This document shows positions 50,067 to 59,077 of a stretch of 64,000 bases of DNA, piece after piece. Source of the DNA: Eutrophocola salsuginis (GTDB lineage: Bacteria > Pseudomonadota > Gammaproteobacteria > Pseudomonadales > Pseudohongiellaceae); contig JAYQTB010000006.1 of assembly GCA_038147195.1 (NCBI GenBank), positions 62,001 to 126,000 of the forward strand, given 5' to 3'. The notes below the pieces were generated by a model, which was not told the DNA's origin, made no database searches, and was given only the letters and a program-made list of their open reading frames with translations. The translations under genes were made by a program, and so were the position numbers. Each line of letters starts with the position of its first letter. Position 1 is the first letter of the stretch.

Positions 50067-53000
50067 TCAGAAGCTGACTTTAAAGCCAACGTAATAACGA
50101 CGACCCAACAAATCATACAGATTTGGTACAGTCTGGTCGGAGTTGGTGTCACCACCGGCCGGGTTTGAGTTGGTGAGCTCAGGATCCTCATCAAAGAGGT
50201 TGTCCACACCAAATCTCAACGTATATTGGTCGTTGATATTCCAGCCACCGTTCAGAGCAAATGTCTGATATGAGCCAGGTCCCAGGATAGTGGTGTTAGG
50301 ACTCTGCGCTTTGGCTGCAGATTCCGCACTGTCCAGGTAACGCCAGCTCAATCCAACGTTGAAGTCATTCCAGAAATAGGAAAAACGTGTCAGATGCTGG
50401 AACTCAAACATACCGCCTTGGTCCAGGGTTCCCGTAGCATCGATGATCGGGTCGCCAGGTGCCGGTTGGTATTCAAAGCTATCCAGGAAGTTCATGTTGC
50501 TGTTAATACCCAGGGTACCCGGGCCAACGTCCATGGAGTAGTTGATATTGAGGTCAAAGCCCTGAGTTTCCAGGGTTCCCAGATTATCGTATGGCGTATC
50601 TACCTGAGCACGGTCACCAGTGACGTCGTTACGACGAATCCTCTGGCAAGAAGGATTTTTTACATCGTAGTTCGGGTTGGTCGCGCCGTTCCAGTTGAAA
50701 CAGTTGTTGTAAACAATCTGCACTGAAACTGGTGAGATCGCATCAGTCAACGCAATATCATAATAGTCTAGAGTAATACTGAGACCGTCCATTCCAAACG
50801 GATCAGTGATCACTGCACCCAGTGTGTAGGTTTCACCCTGCTCTGGTGCCACATTCGGGTTGCCCTGCTCGATGGCAATTTCCAGCGGGAAGAACGGAGG
50901 GTTCTGCCTGTGGAAACCCTCAGGCCCAGTAACCCCAAGAACAGAATAGGTCTGGGTGTCAAAGAGCGAGGTATTGTTACCGATAATGGCACGACAGAGG
51001 TCGATAACCTTGGCCCTATCCGGGTTGCCCGGCACGTTGCCCCAAGGAGCTCGGGTTGTCGCCGAACAGTTATCCTGGTCGGGATGGCCAACCACCCTCT
51101 GCGTAGGTGCAGAGAACAGTTCTGCAATGTTTGGCGCACGAGTAGCAAACTGGTAACCGCCACGGAAGGTCAGCTGGTCAGTCGCATTCCAGGTGAACAT
51201 CGCCTTGTAGGTATCCTGGCCACCGGCTGTACTGAAGTCTGAGTAGCGATAACCTAGCTCAAGATTCAGGTTATCAAGGACAGGCACCAGCGCCTCACCG
51301 TAATACTCACGGACATTGATCTTACCGCCGGTAGCGTTAGACGCGAACAGGCCGATCGGGTTCTCCTGGAGCATATTGACCGGGTTACCGGGGTTAAAGC
51401 TATAGGAGTTGCCACGATATGAGGCACCGACCGCGAAGCGTATCTCACCGGCTGGCAGCTCGAACCAGTCACCTAGTCCGCCCTGGAGGTTAGCCTCCAG
51501 AATTTCCTGCGTGAGTGTGTTTCGGTTAACCAGCCTGGTATCTATACTGTCAAGGCAGTCTTCAGAGACTTGGAATTTTTGGAATACTGGTAGACCGGAG
51601 GTACAGGTCAGGTTATAGCCACTGCCTGGTCCAATACCAGCAACAACTCCGGGGCTATATCCTTTTACTTGCCCAAAATTAGGCGCATAGACCAGGTTCT
51701 GGTAACGCTGCAGTGAGGGCAGCCTGTTGTTCACGGCTTCGATATACGTGTCACCGCGAGAGCCGTAGGCCTCCCAGGTCCAGTCGCCATCCCTCAGCTC
51801 ACCTTCCAACCCGAGCATGAACTGCCAGACGTCATTCTTATTTTCAGTACGAATGTTACCGTTGTAAGAAAGCACCTGGAACAGTGGCCATGGGGCATCC
51901 GGATCAGCACGAGAATCTAGCAGACCCTCAAGGACGGGGGGCAGTGCACGGCCGTCACGGGGTACTTGTGGGGCCTGCCATACAGTGATAGCAGGTGGTA
52001 CGCTACCGGTCTGGTCGACGTCGATCCTTGTATAATTTACCTGGGCGAACGCGTTGATATTATCTGTGATGTCATAGTTGCCGCGTACAAAAAGTGAGTG
52101 CCTTTCCAGCGGTGATGACAGGAAGAAGTCCAGCGAGCGACCATTCTGGTCCAAATTTCCATTATTAAGCAGCTTGACACCGCAGTAGTCAGAGCAGTTG
52201 TCATACGCATTGATCGGACCGTTGTAACCAAGGCCACCAGCTACGATGAAGGGCGAGCCGTCTGCGTTAAAATATATGTCAGTTGACCTGCCGATTTTGC
52301 CAGGAGCTACCTGAGGAAATAGCGCATCTATGGCTGCCTGCGAGGCCGGATTCCTGTTGCCGTTGCCGGCGAAGGCAGGGGCGACGATAAAGTTACCACT
52401 TGGGTTGCCAGGGTCAGCCCAGCCGTCGCGGTAGAACGATCTGTCTACTTGGAAAACAGGATCACGCTTGGTCCAGTCGATGCCCATCATGATGTTGCCG
52501 CGGCCATCGCCAGAGTTAACACCCATCAGCATGCTGAACTTTTCCTCACCACCGTCACCCTCGGCTGTCTCACCCATCTGGTAATCGAACTCGAGGCCCT
52601 CAAAATCAGTCTTCAAGATGAAGTTAACGACACCAGCCATGGCGTCAGGACCATACACGGCAGAGGCCCCGCCGGTGATGACCTCCACGTTCTGGATGGC
52701 AGACGCAGGTATCGTGTTGATGTCAACAACGAGTGAGGCGTTCGCGGGCTGTGCACGCTTGCCGTTTATTAGTACCAGGTTGCGGTTGGAGCCCATGCCC
52801 CTGAGGTTCAGCGTTGCGGCACCAGGCGAACTTGTGGCACCACCCTGGATACTGTTGGAGAACTGTGTTCCGCCTGGCACGAACTGCGGCATCTGGTTCA
52901 GCACGGATTCCACAGAAGTGGTGGCTGTATTTTCGAGAGCTTCACTACCTACTGTAATGATTGGACTTGGTGCGTCGAGGTCACGTCTTACAATACGTGA

Positions 53001-53132
53001 ACCGGTTACTGTGATTTCCTCCAGAGTGTCTTGCGCAAAGACGTTGGAGCTTGTACCCCCGGCCAGCATCGTGGAGACTGCGGAAACGACCAGGGCTAGA
53101 TTTTTCTTACGCAAGTGTTGTATGCGCTGCAT
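50067..53132 (-). CDS. TonB-dependent outer-membrane receptor
   Basis: It is an outer-membrane transporter for an unknown, probably organic, ligand. The start at 53132, with GGGGG 7-11 bases upstream, gives 1021 residues and a signal ending NVFAQ. A TonB box-like stretch (EEITVTGSRI) is followed by the plug domain (VLNQMPQFV to ASAVYGPDAMAGVVNFIL) and a long barrel ending RYYVGFKVSF with a terminal Phe. The size and plug are those of large receptors for sugars, peptides or other non-iron substrates. It is divergent from the PQQ dehydrogenase operon. Confidence 0.92.
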   Translation of the reverse strand: MQRIQHLRKKNLALVVSAVSTMLAGGTSSNVFAQDTLEEITVTGSRIVRRDLDAPSPIITVGSEALENTATTSVESVLNQMPQFVPGGTQFSNSIQGGATSSPGAATLNLRGMGSNRNLVLINGKRAQPANASLVVDINTIPASAIQNVEVITGGASAVYGPDAMAGVVNFILKTDFEGLEFDYQMGETAEGDGGEEKFSMLMGVNSGDGRGNIMMGIDWTKRDPVFQVDRSFYRDGWADPGNPSGNFIVAPAFAGNGNRNPASQAAIDALFPQVAPGKIGRSTDIYFNADGSPFIVAGGLGYNGPINAYDNCSDYCGVKLLNNGNLDQNGRSLDFFLSSPLERHSLFVRGNYDITDNINAFAQVNYTRIDVDQTGSVPPAITVWQAPQVPRDGRALPPVLEGLLDSRADPDAPWPLFQVLSYNGNIRTENKNDVWQFMLGLEGELRDGDWTWEAYGSRGDTYIEAVNNRLPSLQRYQNLVYAPNFGQVKGYSPGVVAGIGPGSGYNLTCTSGLPVFQKFQVSEDCLDSIDTRLVNRNTLTQEILEANLQGGLGDWFELPAGEIRFAVGASYRGNSYSFNPGNPVNMLQENPIGLFASNATGGKINVREYYGEALVPVLDNLNLELGYRYSDFSTAGGQDTYKAMFTWNATDQLTFRGGYQFATRAPNIAELFSAPTQRVVGHPDQDNCSATTRAPWGNVPGNPDRAKVIDLCRAIIGNNTSLFDTQTYSVLGVTGPEGFHRQNPPFFPLEIAIEQGNPNVAPEQGETYTLGAVITDPFGMDGLSITLDYYDIALTDAISPVSVQIVYNNCFNWNGATNPNYDVKNPSCQRIRRNDVTGDRAQVDTPYDNLGTLETQGFDLNINYSMDVGPGTLGINSNMNFLDSFEYQPAPGDPIIDATGTLDQGGMFEFQHLTRFSYFWNDFNVGLSWRYLDSAESAAKAQSPNTTILGPGSYQTFALNGGWNINDQYTLRFGVDNLFDEDPELTNSNPAGGDTNSDQTVPNLYDLLGRRYYVGFKVSF

Positions 53133-53274
53133 TGAAGACCCCCATTGTTTTAGTTCATATAACAGAGAACGGAAGCTCAAACTGCTTCCGATGCCGTGAC
53201 CATATCAAGCAAACAGAGCGTTTGGAAGTAATATTTCACTTTTCGTGCACTTTTCTCTCAAGCCAGAAAAAATA

Positions 53275-53294
53275 CGAAAAACAGTGACTTTTCG
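53275..53294. repeat. Inverted repeat in the TonB receptor/PQQ operon control region
   Basis: CGAAAA and TTTTCG are separated by 8 bases (53275-53294). The element ACTTTTCG is also present at 53238-53245 and again at 53287-53294, 49 bp apart. The 395-bp region (53133-53527) between the divergent genes has no other gene. These elements could be an operator for a shared regulator; no regulator gene is nearby. Confidence 0.4.
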
Positions 53295-53527
53295 GTCATA
53301 TTTTGAAACGAAATCCGGGCGACAGGTTTCAGTGACAGGAACGTATCTTAGCCACAACCCTTTCAGTACCAGCACGCGATTTTTGTCATGCAGAAAAGTG
53401 TATCTCGGGTATCATCCTTTACCGCGCGGCGGCAATATTGGTTAAATATCCGCTACATGGATAAAACCATTGATAACAACGTCAACAAAGGCATAACAAG
53501 GATTATTCCTCCTTGATTAGGAACACC

Positions 53528-55807
53528 ATGCGAAAAAAACCTAAAGTCGTCGTAGGAGCGGCATTACTACCTCCCATCCTCGCAGCCTGTCTCATGTTAC
53601 TCGCCGCCTGTTCGGGCAACGATGACAGTGCCGCGATACCAGTCACCACGACGGATGCTGATGCGCCTGCCGACTTCATTCCTTCCTCGTTCGCAGCCAT
53701 CGACCGCGACCGCCTGCTCAATATCGATGCGGAACCCGGCCAGTGGTTAACCGAAGGCCGTGATTTCGGCAAGAGCCATTTCAGCCCGCTCGACCAGGTC
53801 AACCAGGACAACATCAAGGAATTGGGCTTTGCCTGGGAATACCGCACTGACACCCACCGGGGCATGGAGGCCAATCCCATTGTTGTCGATGGTGTCCTCT
53901 ACACATCCGGCACCACCGGGCGTGTCTACGCACTCAATGCCGTAACCGGTGAGGAACTCTGGGCATTCAATCCTGAGAGCGACGGGCAGGTGAACCGCTA
54001 TACCTGTTGCGACGAAGTGAACCGCGGCGTCGCCGTGTGGGACGGTATGGTGTATGTCGGCTCCCTTGATGGCAGACTCTTCGGCCTCGACGCCGAAACC
54101 GGAGAAGTTGCCTGGGAAGTCGACACCATCATCTACAAGGACCGCGCCTACACCTCCAGCGGGGCACCTGAGGTGGCCGGCGACGTGGTGGTCATCGGCA
54201 ACGCCGGTGCAGACTACGATGCCCGTGGCTACATCAGCGCCTATGACCTGAAGAGCGGTGAATTTGCCTGGCGCTTTTTCACGGTGCCCCGCGACCCCGC
54301 CCTCGGCCAGGAGCATCCCGAACTCGAGATGGCACTGGAAACCTGGGACCCGGAAAGCCGCTGGGAAGTCGGCGGCGGCGGTACCGCCTGGAACGCCATG
54401 GTCTACGACCCAGTGCTGAACCTGTTGTATGTCGGCACCGGTAACTCGGCCCTGTTCAACTGGCACGAACGCAGCCCCTCCGGTGGCGACAATCTGTTTC
54501 TGTGTTCCATACTGGCCATCGACCCGGATACCGGACGCCTGGTCTGGCATTACCAAGAAGTACCACGCGAAAGCTGGGACTACACGGCCACGCAGCCGTT
54601 CATTCTCACTGACATGAACTTTGACGGCGAAACCCGCCAGGTCATCATGCAGGCACCCAAGGCAGGCTTCTTCTATATCCTGGATCGCGCCACTGGTGAA
54701 CTGCTCTCCGCCGATCCCTATGTGCCAGTCAACTGGGCACTGGGCATCGACATGGAAACCGGTAAGCCGGAGATCAATCCCGCCGTCGATTACGTCTACG
54801 GCGGCCCGCCCATCTTCGTGGAGCCCTCCGGTATGGGCGGCCATGCCTGGAACCCTATGGCCCTGAATCCGAACACCGGCCTTGTCTACATTCCGTCCAT
54901 CGAGGGCGGCGCCATGAGCTATGACACGACCGATGGCCATGTCTATCGACCCAAGCAGGGCAACAACGGTAACAGCATACTGTTCGGCGACATGATGACC
55001 ATGAACCCGGACCTCATGCAGGACCCAGTGCGCTCATTCCTTCAGGGGGTGCAGGAAGCAGGCAAGGCGGAGTCGCGTGCCGCACTGAAAGCCTTCGACC
55101 CGGCCACTGGCGAAACCGTATGGGAGGTGGAAAACGAGGGCTGGTGGGACCGTGCCGGTGTGCTGGCTACTGCCGGCGGCCTGGTGTTCCAGGGAACCGA
55201 TTCCGGTTTCCTGCGGATCTATCACGAAGCTACCGGCGAACTGCTGCACGAGATCTTTGTCGGCTCTTCCATCATAGCTGCCCCGGTGAGTTACATGATC
55301 GACGATGTCCAGTACATCACCTTCCTCACCGGCTGGGGCGGTGGCGGCTGGTTTGCTCCCCACCCCACCAGTGCCGTCATCCGCTATGGCAACCAGGGTC
55401 GCATCATCGCCCTGAAACTTGGCGGCGGCGAAGTGCCGGTACCGGAATTACTCAGCGAGATAGACCCGATTCCCCAGCCCCCGGTGGCCAACACGGCATC
55501 TACGGAGCTCATCGCCCAGGGACAGCAGTTGTTTGGTCGCAGCTGCGCCATCTGTCATGCCAACACCGACTATGGCCTGACACCCGACCTAAGACGCATG
55601 AATTCCGCCACGCATGAAGGCTTTCTGGGCATCGTGCTGTACGGAGCCAGGCGCTTCCGCGGCATGCCGCAGTGGGACGACGTACTCAACGAGGACCAGG
55701 CAAACGCCATCCACGCTTATCTGACCGACCTCGGCTGGCGTGCGTACGAGGCCCAGCAAAACAACGAAAGCTTCGAGACCGCACCGGACAACACCACCGG
55801 GCACTGA
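53528..55807 (+). CDS. PQQ-dependent dehydrogenase with haem c, calcium-type signature
   Basis: This lipoprotein quinoprotein of 759 residues is exported to the periplasm (lipobox LAAC28). The vicinal cysteines are C160-C161 (YTCCDE), the catalytic Asp is D351 in WDYT, and the metal-binding Asn is N306 (GTGN). The position two after the catalytic Asp is T353, not Asp, pointing to the calcium-type enzyme. The equivalent of metal ligand E224 in the other copy is D229 here, which is unusual. The C-terminal haem site is C673-A-I-C676-H677. The start at 53528 has AGGA 6 bases upstream; a TTG at 53513 is less likely. Confidence 0.9.
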   Translation: MRKKPKVVVGAALLPPILAACLMLLAACSGNDDSAAIPVTTTDADAPADFIPSSFAAIDRDRLLNIDAEPGQWLTEGRDFGKSHFSPLDQVNQDNIKELGFAWEYRTDTHRGMEANPIVVDGVLYTSGTTGRVYALNAVTGEELWAFNPESDGQVNRYTCCDEVNRGVAVWDGMVYVGSLDGRLFGLDAETGEVAWEVDTIIYKDRAYTSSGAPEVAGDVVVIGNAGADYDARGYISAYDLKSGEFAWRFFTVPRDPALGQEHPELEMALETWDPESRWEVGGGGTAWNAMVYDPVLNLLYVGTGNSALFNWHERSPSGGDNLFLCSILAIDPDTGRLVWHYQEVPRESWDYTATQPFILTDMNFDGETRQVIMQAPKAGFFYILDRATGELLSADPYVPVNWALGIDMETGKPEINPAVDYVYGGPPIFVEPSGMGGHAWNPMALNPNTGLVYIPSIEGGAMSYDTTDGHVYRPKQGNNGNSILFGDMMTMNPDLMQDPVRSFLQGVQEAGKAESRAALKAFDPATGETVWEVENEGWWDRAGVLATAGGLVFQGTDSGFLRIYHEATGELLHEIFVGSSIIAAPVSYMIDDVQYITFLTGWGGGGWFAPHPTSAVIRYGNQGRIIALKLGGGEVPVPELLSEIDPIPQPPVANTASTELIAQGQQLFGRSCAICHANTDYGLTPDLRRMNSATHEGFLGIVLYGARRFRGMPQWDDVLNEDQANAIHAYLTDLGWRAYEAQQNNESFETAPDNTTGH

Positions 55808-55821
55808 ACCAGGGACAAGGA

Positions 55822-56754
55822 ATGAAAAAAACTACTACACTAATCCTGGCTGTCCTCGTGACAGCATGTGCGCCAGGACCGACCCGTAATCCCGAACTGG
55901 ACATCCGTATCGACGACACCCAGGTTTTTCCCGAGAGCATCACATCGATGAGTGACGGCACGGTGCTCACCGGCAGCGTGAAGGGCATCGTCTACCGCAC
56001 GGATCCCGGTGGGCGCATTGCCCGCCCCTGGATTCAACACTCTCCTGAAAACGGCATCCTAACCATCCTCGGTGTGCTGGCCGACGAAAAATCCAACACG
56101 CTCTGGCTGTGTTCAGCCCCTAATTTCTTCGGCCCGGAACGCTCGGAGGGCACGACATCTCTCATGGCCTTCGACCTGACCGACGCTACCCAGAAAGGGA
56201 TTTACTACTTCCCCGGCGGCGGCACCTGCAATGACATCACGATCGGCGCCGACGGCTCGGTGTTTGCCACCGACACGCCTGGCGGCCGCATCCTGGTCCT
56301 GGAGCCTGGCAGCGATGCATTACGCGTATTTGGCCAATCCCCGGTATTGCGCGGGATCGATGGTATCGCCTTCAGCGAGGACTGGACCTTGTATGCCAAC
56401 AACGTGCAGACACAACAGATATTTCGGGTCAGTTTCAACGAAAACGGCGGCATGGGCGAACTTACAACGCTCAACCTCAGCCACCCCCTGGGCGGACCTG
56501 ACGGCATGCGCCTGATCGGGGGCAACCGTTTCATCCAGGCCGAAGGCACTATCGGCCGCCTGAGCGTGGTAACCATCAAGGAAAATGATGCCGTCCTGCA
56601 AATCATCGCCGATGACCTGGTATCAACGCCAGGCGCCACGGTCGTCGGCAACACGGCCTATGTCATTGAAAGCAATATCCAGTACCTGTTCAATCCCGCG
56701 CTACGCGGAGAGGAACCGGACGCATTCATGCTGTACTCCTACCCGCTGGATTAA
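55822..56754 (+). CDS. Lipoprotein beta-propeller (SMP-30/gluconolactonase-like)
   Basis: The start at 55822 with AAGGA upstream gives 310 residues with a lipobox (VTAC16). The body shows SMP-30/gluconolactonase-type propeller strands: TSLMAFDLTDATQKGIYYFP, NDITIGADGSVFATDTPGGR, GIDGIAFSEDWTLYANNV and GPDGMRLIGGNRF. It might hydrolyse a lactone made by the PQQ dehydrogenase 14 bp upstream; that is inference. The next gene starts 16 bp later, so they share an operon. Confidence 0.8.
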   Translation: MKKTTTLILAVLVTACAPGPTRNPELDIRIDDTQVFPESITSMSDGTVLTGSVKGIVYRTDPGGRIARPWIQHSPENGILTILGVLADEKSNTLWLCSAPNFFGPERSEGTTSLMAFDLTDATQKGIYYFPGGGTCNDITIGADGSVFATDTPGGRILVLEPGSDALRVFGQSPVLRGIDGIAFSEDWTLYANNVQTQQIFRVSFNENGGMGELTTLNLSHPLGGPDGMRLIGGNRFIQAEGTIGRLSVVTIKENDAVLQIIADDLVSTPGATVVGNTAYVIESNIQYLFNPALRGEEPDAFMLYSYPLD

Positions 56755-56770
56755 CCTGACGAGGAAACGC

Positions 56771-57772
56771 ATGTTGAAACGATCCCTGAAATTTGCCGGT
56801 GTGCTGGTCGCCATAGTACTGCCAGTCACTGTAGTGGCCCAGGCGCCCGGCTATGCCAGCGCCGTCATTAACCCAAGCTGCGACTACGAGTGCCTCCTGG
56901 ATTACGTCACCAACTATATTGATGCCCTAGCGGCTCGCGATGCCTCGCGCGCACGCCTATCACCAGATGTCGTCTTTTCCGAGAACAACGTGGTAATGCC
57001 TGTTGGCAATGACGGACTGTGGGGCACCATCAGCGGTGTACGCGACGGGGAAATGATGGTGGCCGATGTCGAAACTGGCAACGCCGCGTGGTTTGGCATC
57101 GTCGAGGAGCACGGCAACCCCGCCTACCTGGCCATGCGCATCAAGGTGACAGATCGCCAGATCACAGAGATCGAGACCGTGCTCAACCGCCTACCCGACA
57201 TGCCCAAGCCCTTCGGCGATCCCGACCAGGTTACCCACGACCCGGAATTCAATCGTGTGCTGGCCGTTTCCGAACGCCGTTCGCGAGCGCGCCTTGTCGC
57301 GGTGGCAGACGGCTACTTCAACACGGTGGAACTTAACGATGGCGATGTCTTCACCTTGTTCAGTGATGACTGTGGCCGCCTCGAAAACGGTATCAGCACT
57401 ACCAGCGCGCCGCGCAACGGTGGCGGTGGCAACTCCGCCAGTATCGCCCAGGGTTGCGAGAACCAGTTCCGGCTCGGCATCTACCACATCAACAAGCGTA
57501 TTCGTGAGCGCCGCTACCCGATCATCGACGTGGAACGGGGTGTCGTGGTCGCCAGCGGTTTCTTTGACCATGCCAACATGTTCGACAGCTACACGCTCAC
57601 CGATGGCCGTGAAATGAAGACCGTCCTCAAGTGGCCGAACACCATCACCTTGCTGGAGGCCTTCAAGATAGTCGATGGTCGAATCTCGCGCATCGAGGCC
57701 GTGTTCACTTACGTTCCCTATTTCATGCCCTCTCCGTTCGCCGTTCCCAATGTGGAGTTCCAGACTCGATAA
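56771..57772 (+). CDS. Secreted NTF2/SnoaL-like protein, paralogue A
   Basis: This 333-residue exported protein (signal to VVAQ) has an N-terminal half with CDYECLLDYVTNYIDALAAR and VVFSENNVVMPVG, WGTISGVRDGEMM and IVEEHGNPAYLAMRIKVT. It resembles an SnoaL/NTF2 fold in which the same pattern recurs in the C-terminal half. The cysteine-rich CRTF-like middle (SDDCGRLENGIS to AQGCENQF) suggests disulfides. It is a paralogue of the next gene. GAGGAAA lies upstream. The activity is unknown, possibly ligand binding or isomerisation. Confidence 0.65.
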   Translation: MLKRSLKFAGVLVAIVLPVTVVAQAPGYASAVINPSCDYECLLDYVTNYIDALAARDASRARLSPDVVFSENNVVMPVGNDGLWGTISGVRDGEMMVADVETGNAAWFGIVEEHGNPAYLAMRIKVTDRQITEIETVLNRLPDMPKPFGDPDQVTHDPEFNRVLAVSERRSRARLVAVADGYFNTVELNDGDVFTLFSDDCGRLENGISTTSAPRNGGGGNSASIAQGCENQFRLGIYHINKRIRERRYPIIDVERGVVVASGFFDHANMFDSYTLTDGREMKTVLKWPNTITLLEAFKIVDGRISRIEAVFTYVPYFMPSPFAVPNVEFQTR

Positions 57773-57785
57773 AGGAAGTAAGAAC

Positions 57786-58769
57786 ATGAATTTCAAGAAA
57801 GCTTTTCTCGCTCTGGTTTCCGTTGCCGGGTTGATGCAATTCCCCCTGGTGGCTAGCGCCCAGGACGTCGCCTGCAATGAGGCATGCATGGTCGATATCG
57901 CGCGCCGCTACATGACCGAGGTTTACCGCGAAAATCCAACGGTGCAGGCGGCACGGGAATTTGCGAACGACGTAGTGATCAGAGATTTTTCCGCCCTGCC
58001 CTGGGGACAACAGGTGCGTTTTACCGAAAACAATGTCGCGATGATGATTGGTGAGGGATTCTGGGGCGCCGCCCGCGGTGACATGCGTGAATTACTGGTG
58101 CTGCCGGACACCGTCACCGGCAACGTGCTCTGGTACGGCATTACCGAGGAACATGAGCAGCCCGCCTATCATGGCATGCGCCTTAAAATTGAGGATAGCC
58201 GCATCACGGAGGTGGAAACCTATTTTGGGCGCGAAGGCACACCGGATCTGTTTGCCGCAACAGCCAACTACACAATAGACCCTGTCTTTACCCAACCACT
58301 ACCCGACAGCCAGCGTCGTGACCGTGAACGGCTGACCGTCATCGTCAACGGCTACCTGTCAAGCAAGCAAGAAAATGACGGCCGCACCTTCGTCGAATTC
58401 ACAGATAACTGTGCCCGCGTTACCAACGGTATTAACGTTACTCACGGCAACTACTGGGCAGCAGACATCGCCGAAGGTTGCCGGCGGCAGCTCGAAGAAG
58501 GCATCTATAAACCGGTAGATCGGGTTCGCGCCCGACGCTTCCCCGTCGTCAGTGAAGAAACCGGCGTCGTGGTTGCACTGACGATAGAGGACCATGCCAC
58601 CCGATACGTGGAATATGAAAGTACGTCAGGTCAGTCATTGAAGGTGGACGTGGAATACCCCAACTCCCGGGGAATGCTGGAGCTGTTCAAGGTAGTGGAC
58701 GGCAAGATTGCCCGTATCGAAGGCGTTTCAGTTTTCCTGCCCTACTATATGCACGATCTCTGGCAGTAA
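57786..58769 (+). CDS. Secreted NTF2/SnoaL-like protein, paralogue B
   Basis: This 327-residue exported protein (signal to SAQ) is clearly related to paralogue A. Shared elements are CNEACMVDIARRYMTEV, VRFTENNVAMMIGEGFWGAARG, ITEEHEQPAYHGMRLKIED and the C-terminal GMLELFKVVDGKIARIEGVS. Spacing to paralogue A is 13 bp, so it is the fourth gene of the operon. AAAGGAAG precedes the ATG. The two copies have diverged a good deal, which suggests an old duplication with different partners or ligands. Confidence 0.65.
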   Translation: MNFKKAFLALVSVAGLMQFPLVASAQDVACNEACMVDIARRYMTEVYRENPTVQAAREFANDVVIRDFSALPWGQQVRFTENNVAMMIGEGFWGAARGDMRELLVLPDTVTGNVLWYGITEEHEQPAYHGMRLKIEDSRITEVETYFGREGTPDLFAATANYTIDPVFTQPLPDSQRRDRERLTVIVNGYLSSKQENDGRTFVEFTDNCARVTNGINVTHGNYWAADIAEGCRRQLEEGIYKPVDRVRARRFPVVSEETGVVVALTIEDHATRYVEYESTSGQSLKVDVEYPNSRGMLELFKVVDGKIARIEGVSVFLPYYMHDLWQ

Positions 58770-59077
58770 CAAAGCACCAACAAGCTTTGCCACTTCCAGC
58801 GTCGCTGTGTGGCCCCGGGAAAAAGGGCCAGAAAGACAGGTACCGAACCGGCTACAAAAAACACCAGTTTTTCCAGCAACCGGATCAGTCTGCCCATCAT
58901 TCGTCTCCCGTCCTTCCATTTGCCATATTCAGCCAGACAGAATAAGGCACTGGCAACAGGAGTCATTCCCCACATACGGGGTGAGTTAATCAGGTCAAAA
59001 AAGGCGAACCCCCACCGGGGTTAAAACTTCTTCACGCGCCACACTTGCTTTTCTACCGATGCCGCCCTGTAACTCGG
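58770..59077. other. Intergenic region without a supported gene
   Basis: This 308-bp stretch follows the four-gene operon. A short hydrophobic minus-strand reading frame (58745-58975) overlaps the previous gene and has no conserved motif, so I do not call it. A weak hairpin, AACCCC-CAC-CGGGGTT near 59008-59022, lacks a clear T-run. Confidence 0.5.

Noticed and set aside
53747..54940. 397-residue minus-strand reading frame inside the second PQQ dehydrogenase gene
   Set aside because: High GC content and codon bias keep the opposite strand open. The sense gene has a full set of family motifs, and the antisense product shows none.
58745..58975. Short hydrophobic minus-strand frame after the NTF2-like operon
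   Set aside because: It overlaps the 3' end of a supported gene and has no conserved motif or ribosome-binding site. It could be a remnant but I cannot support that.
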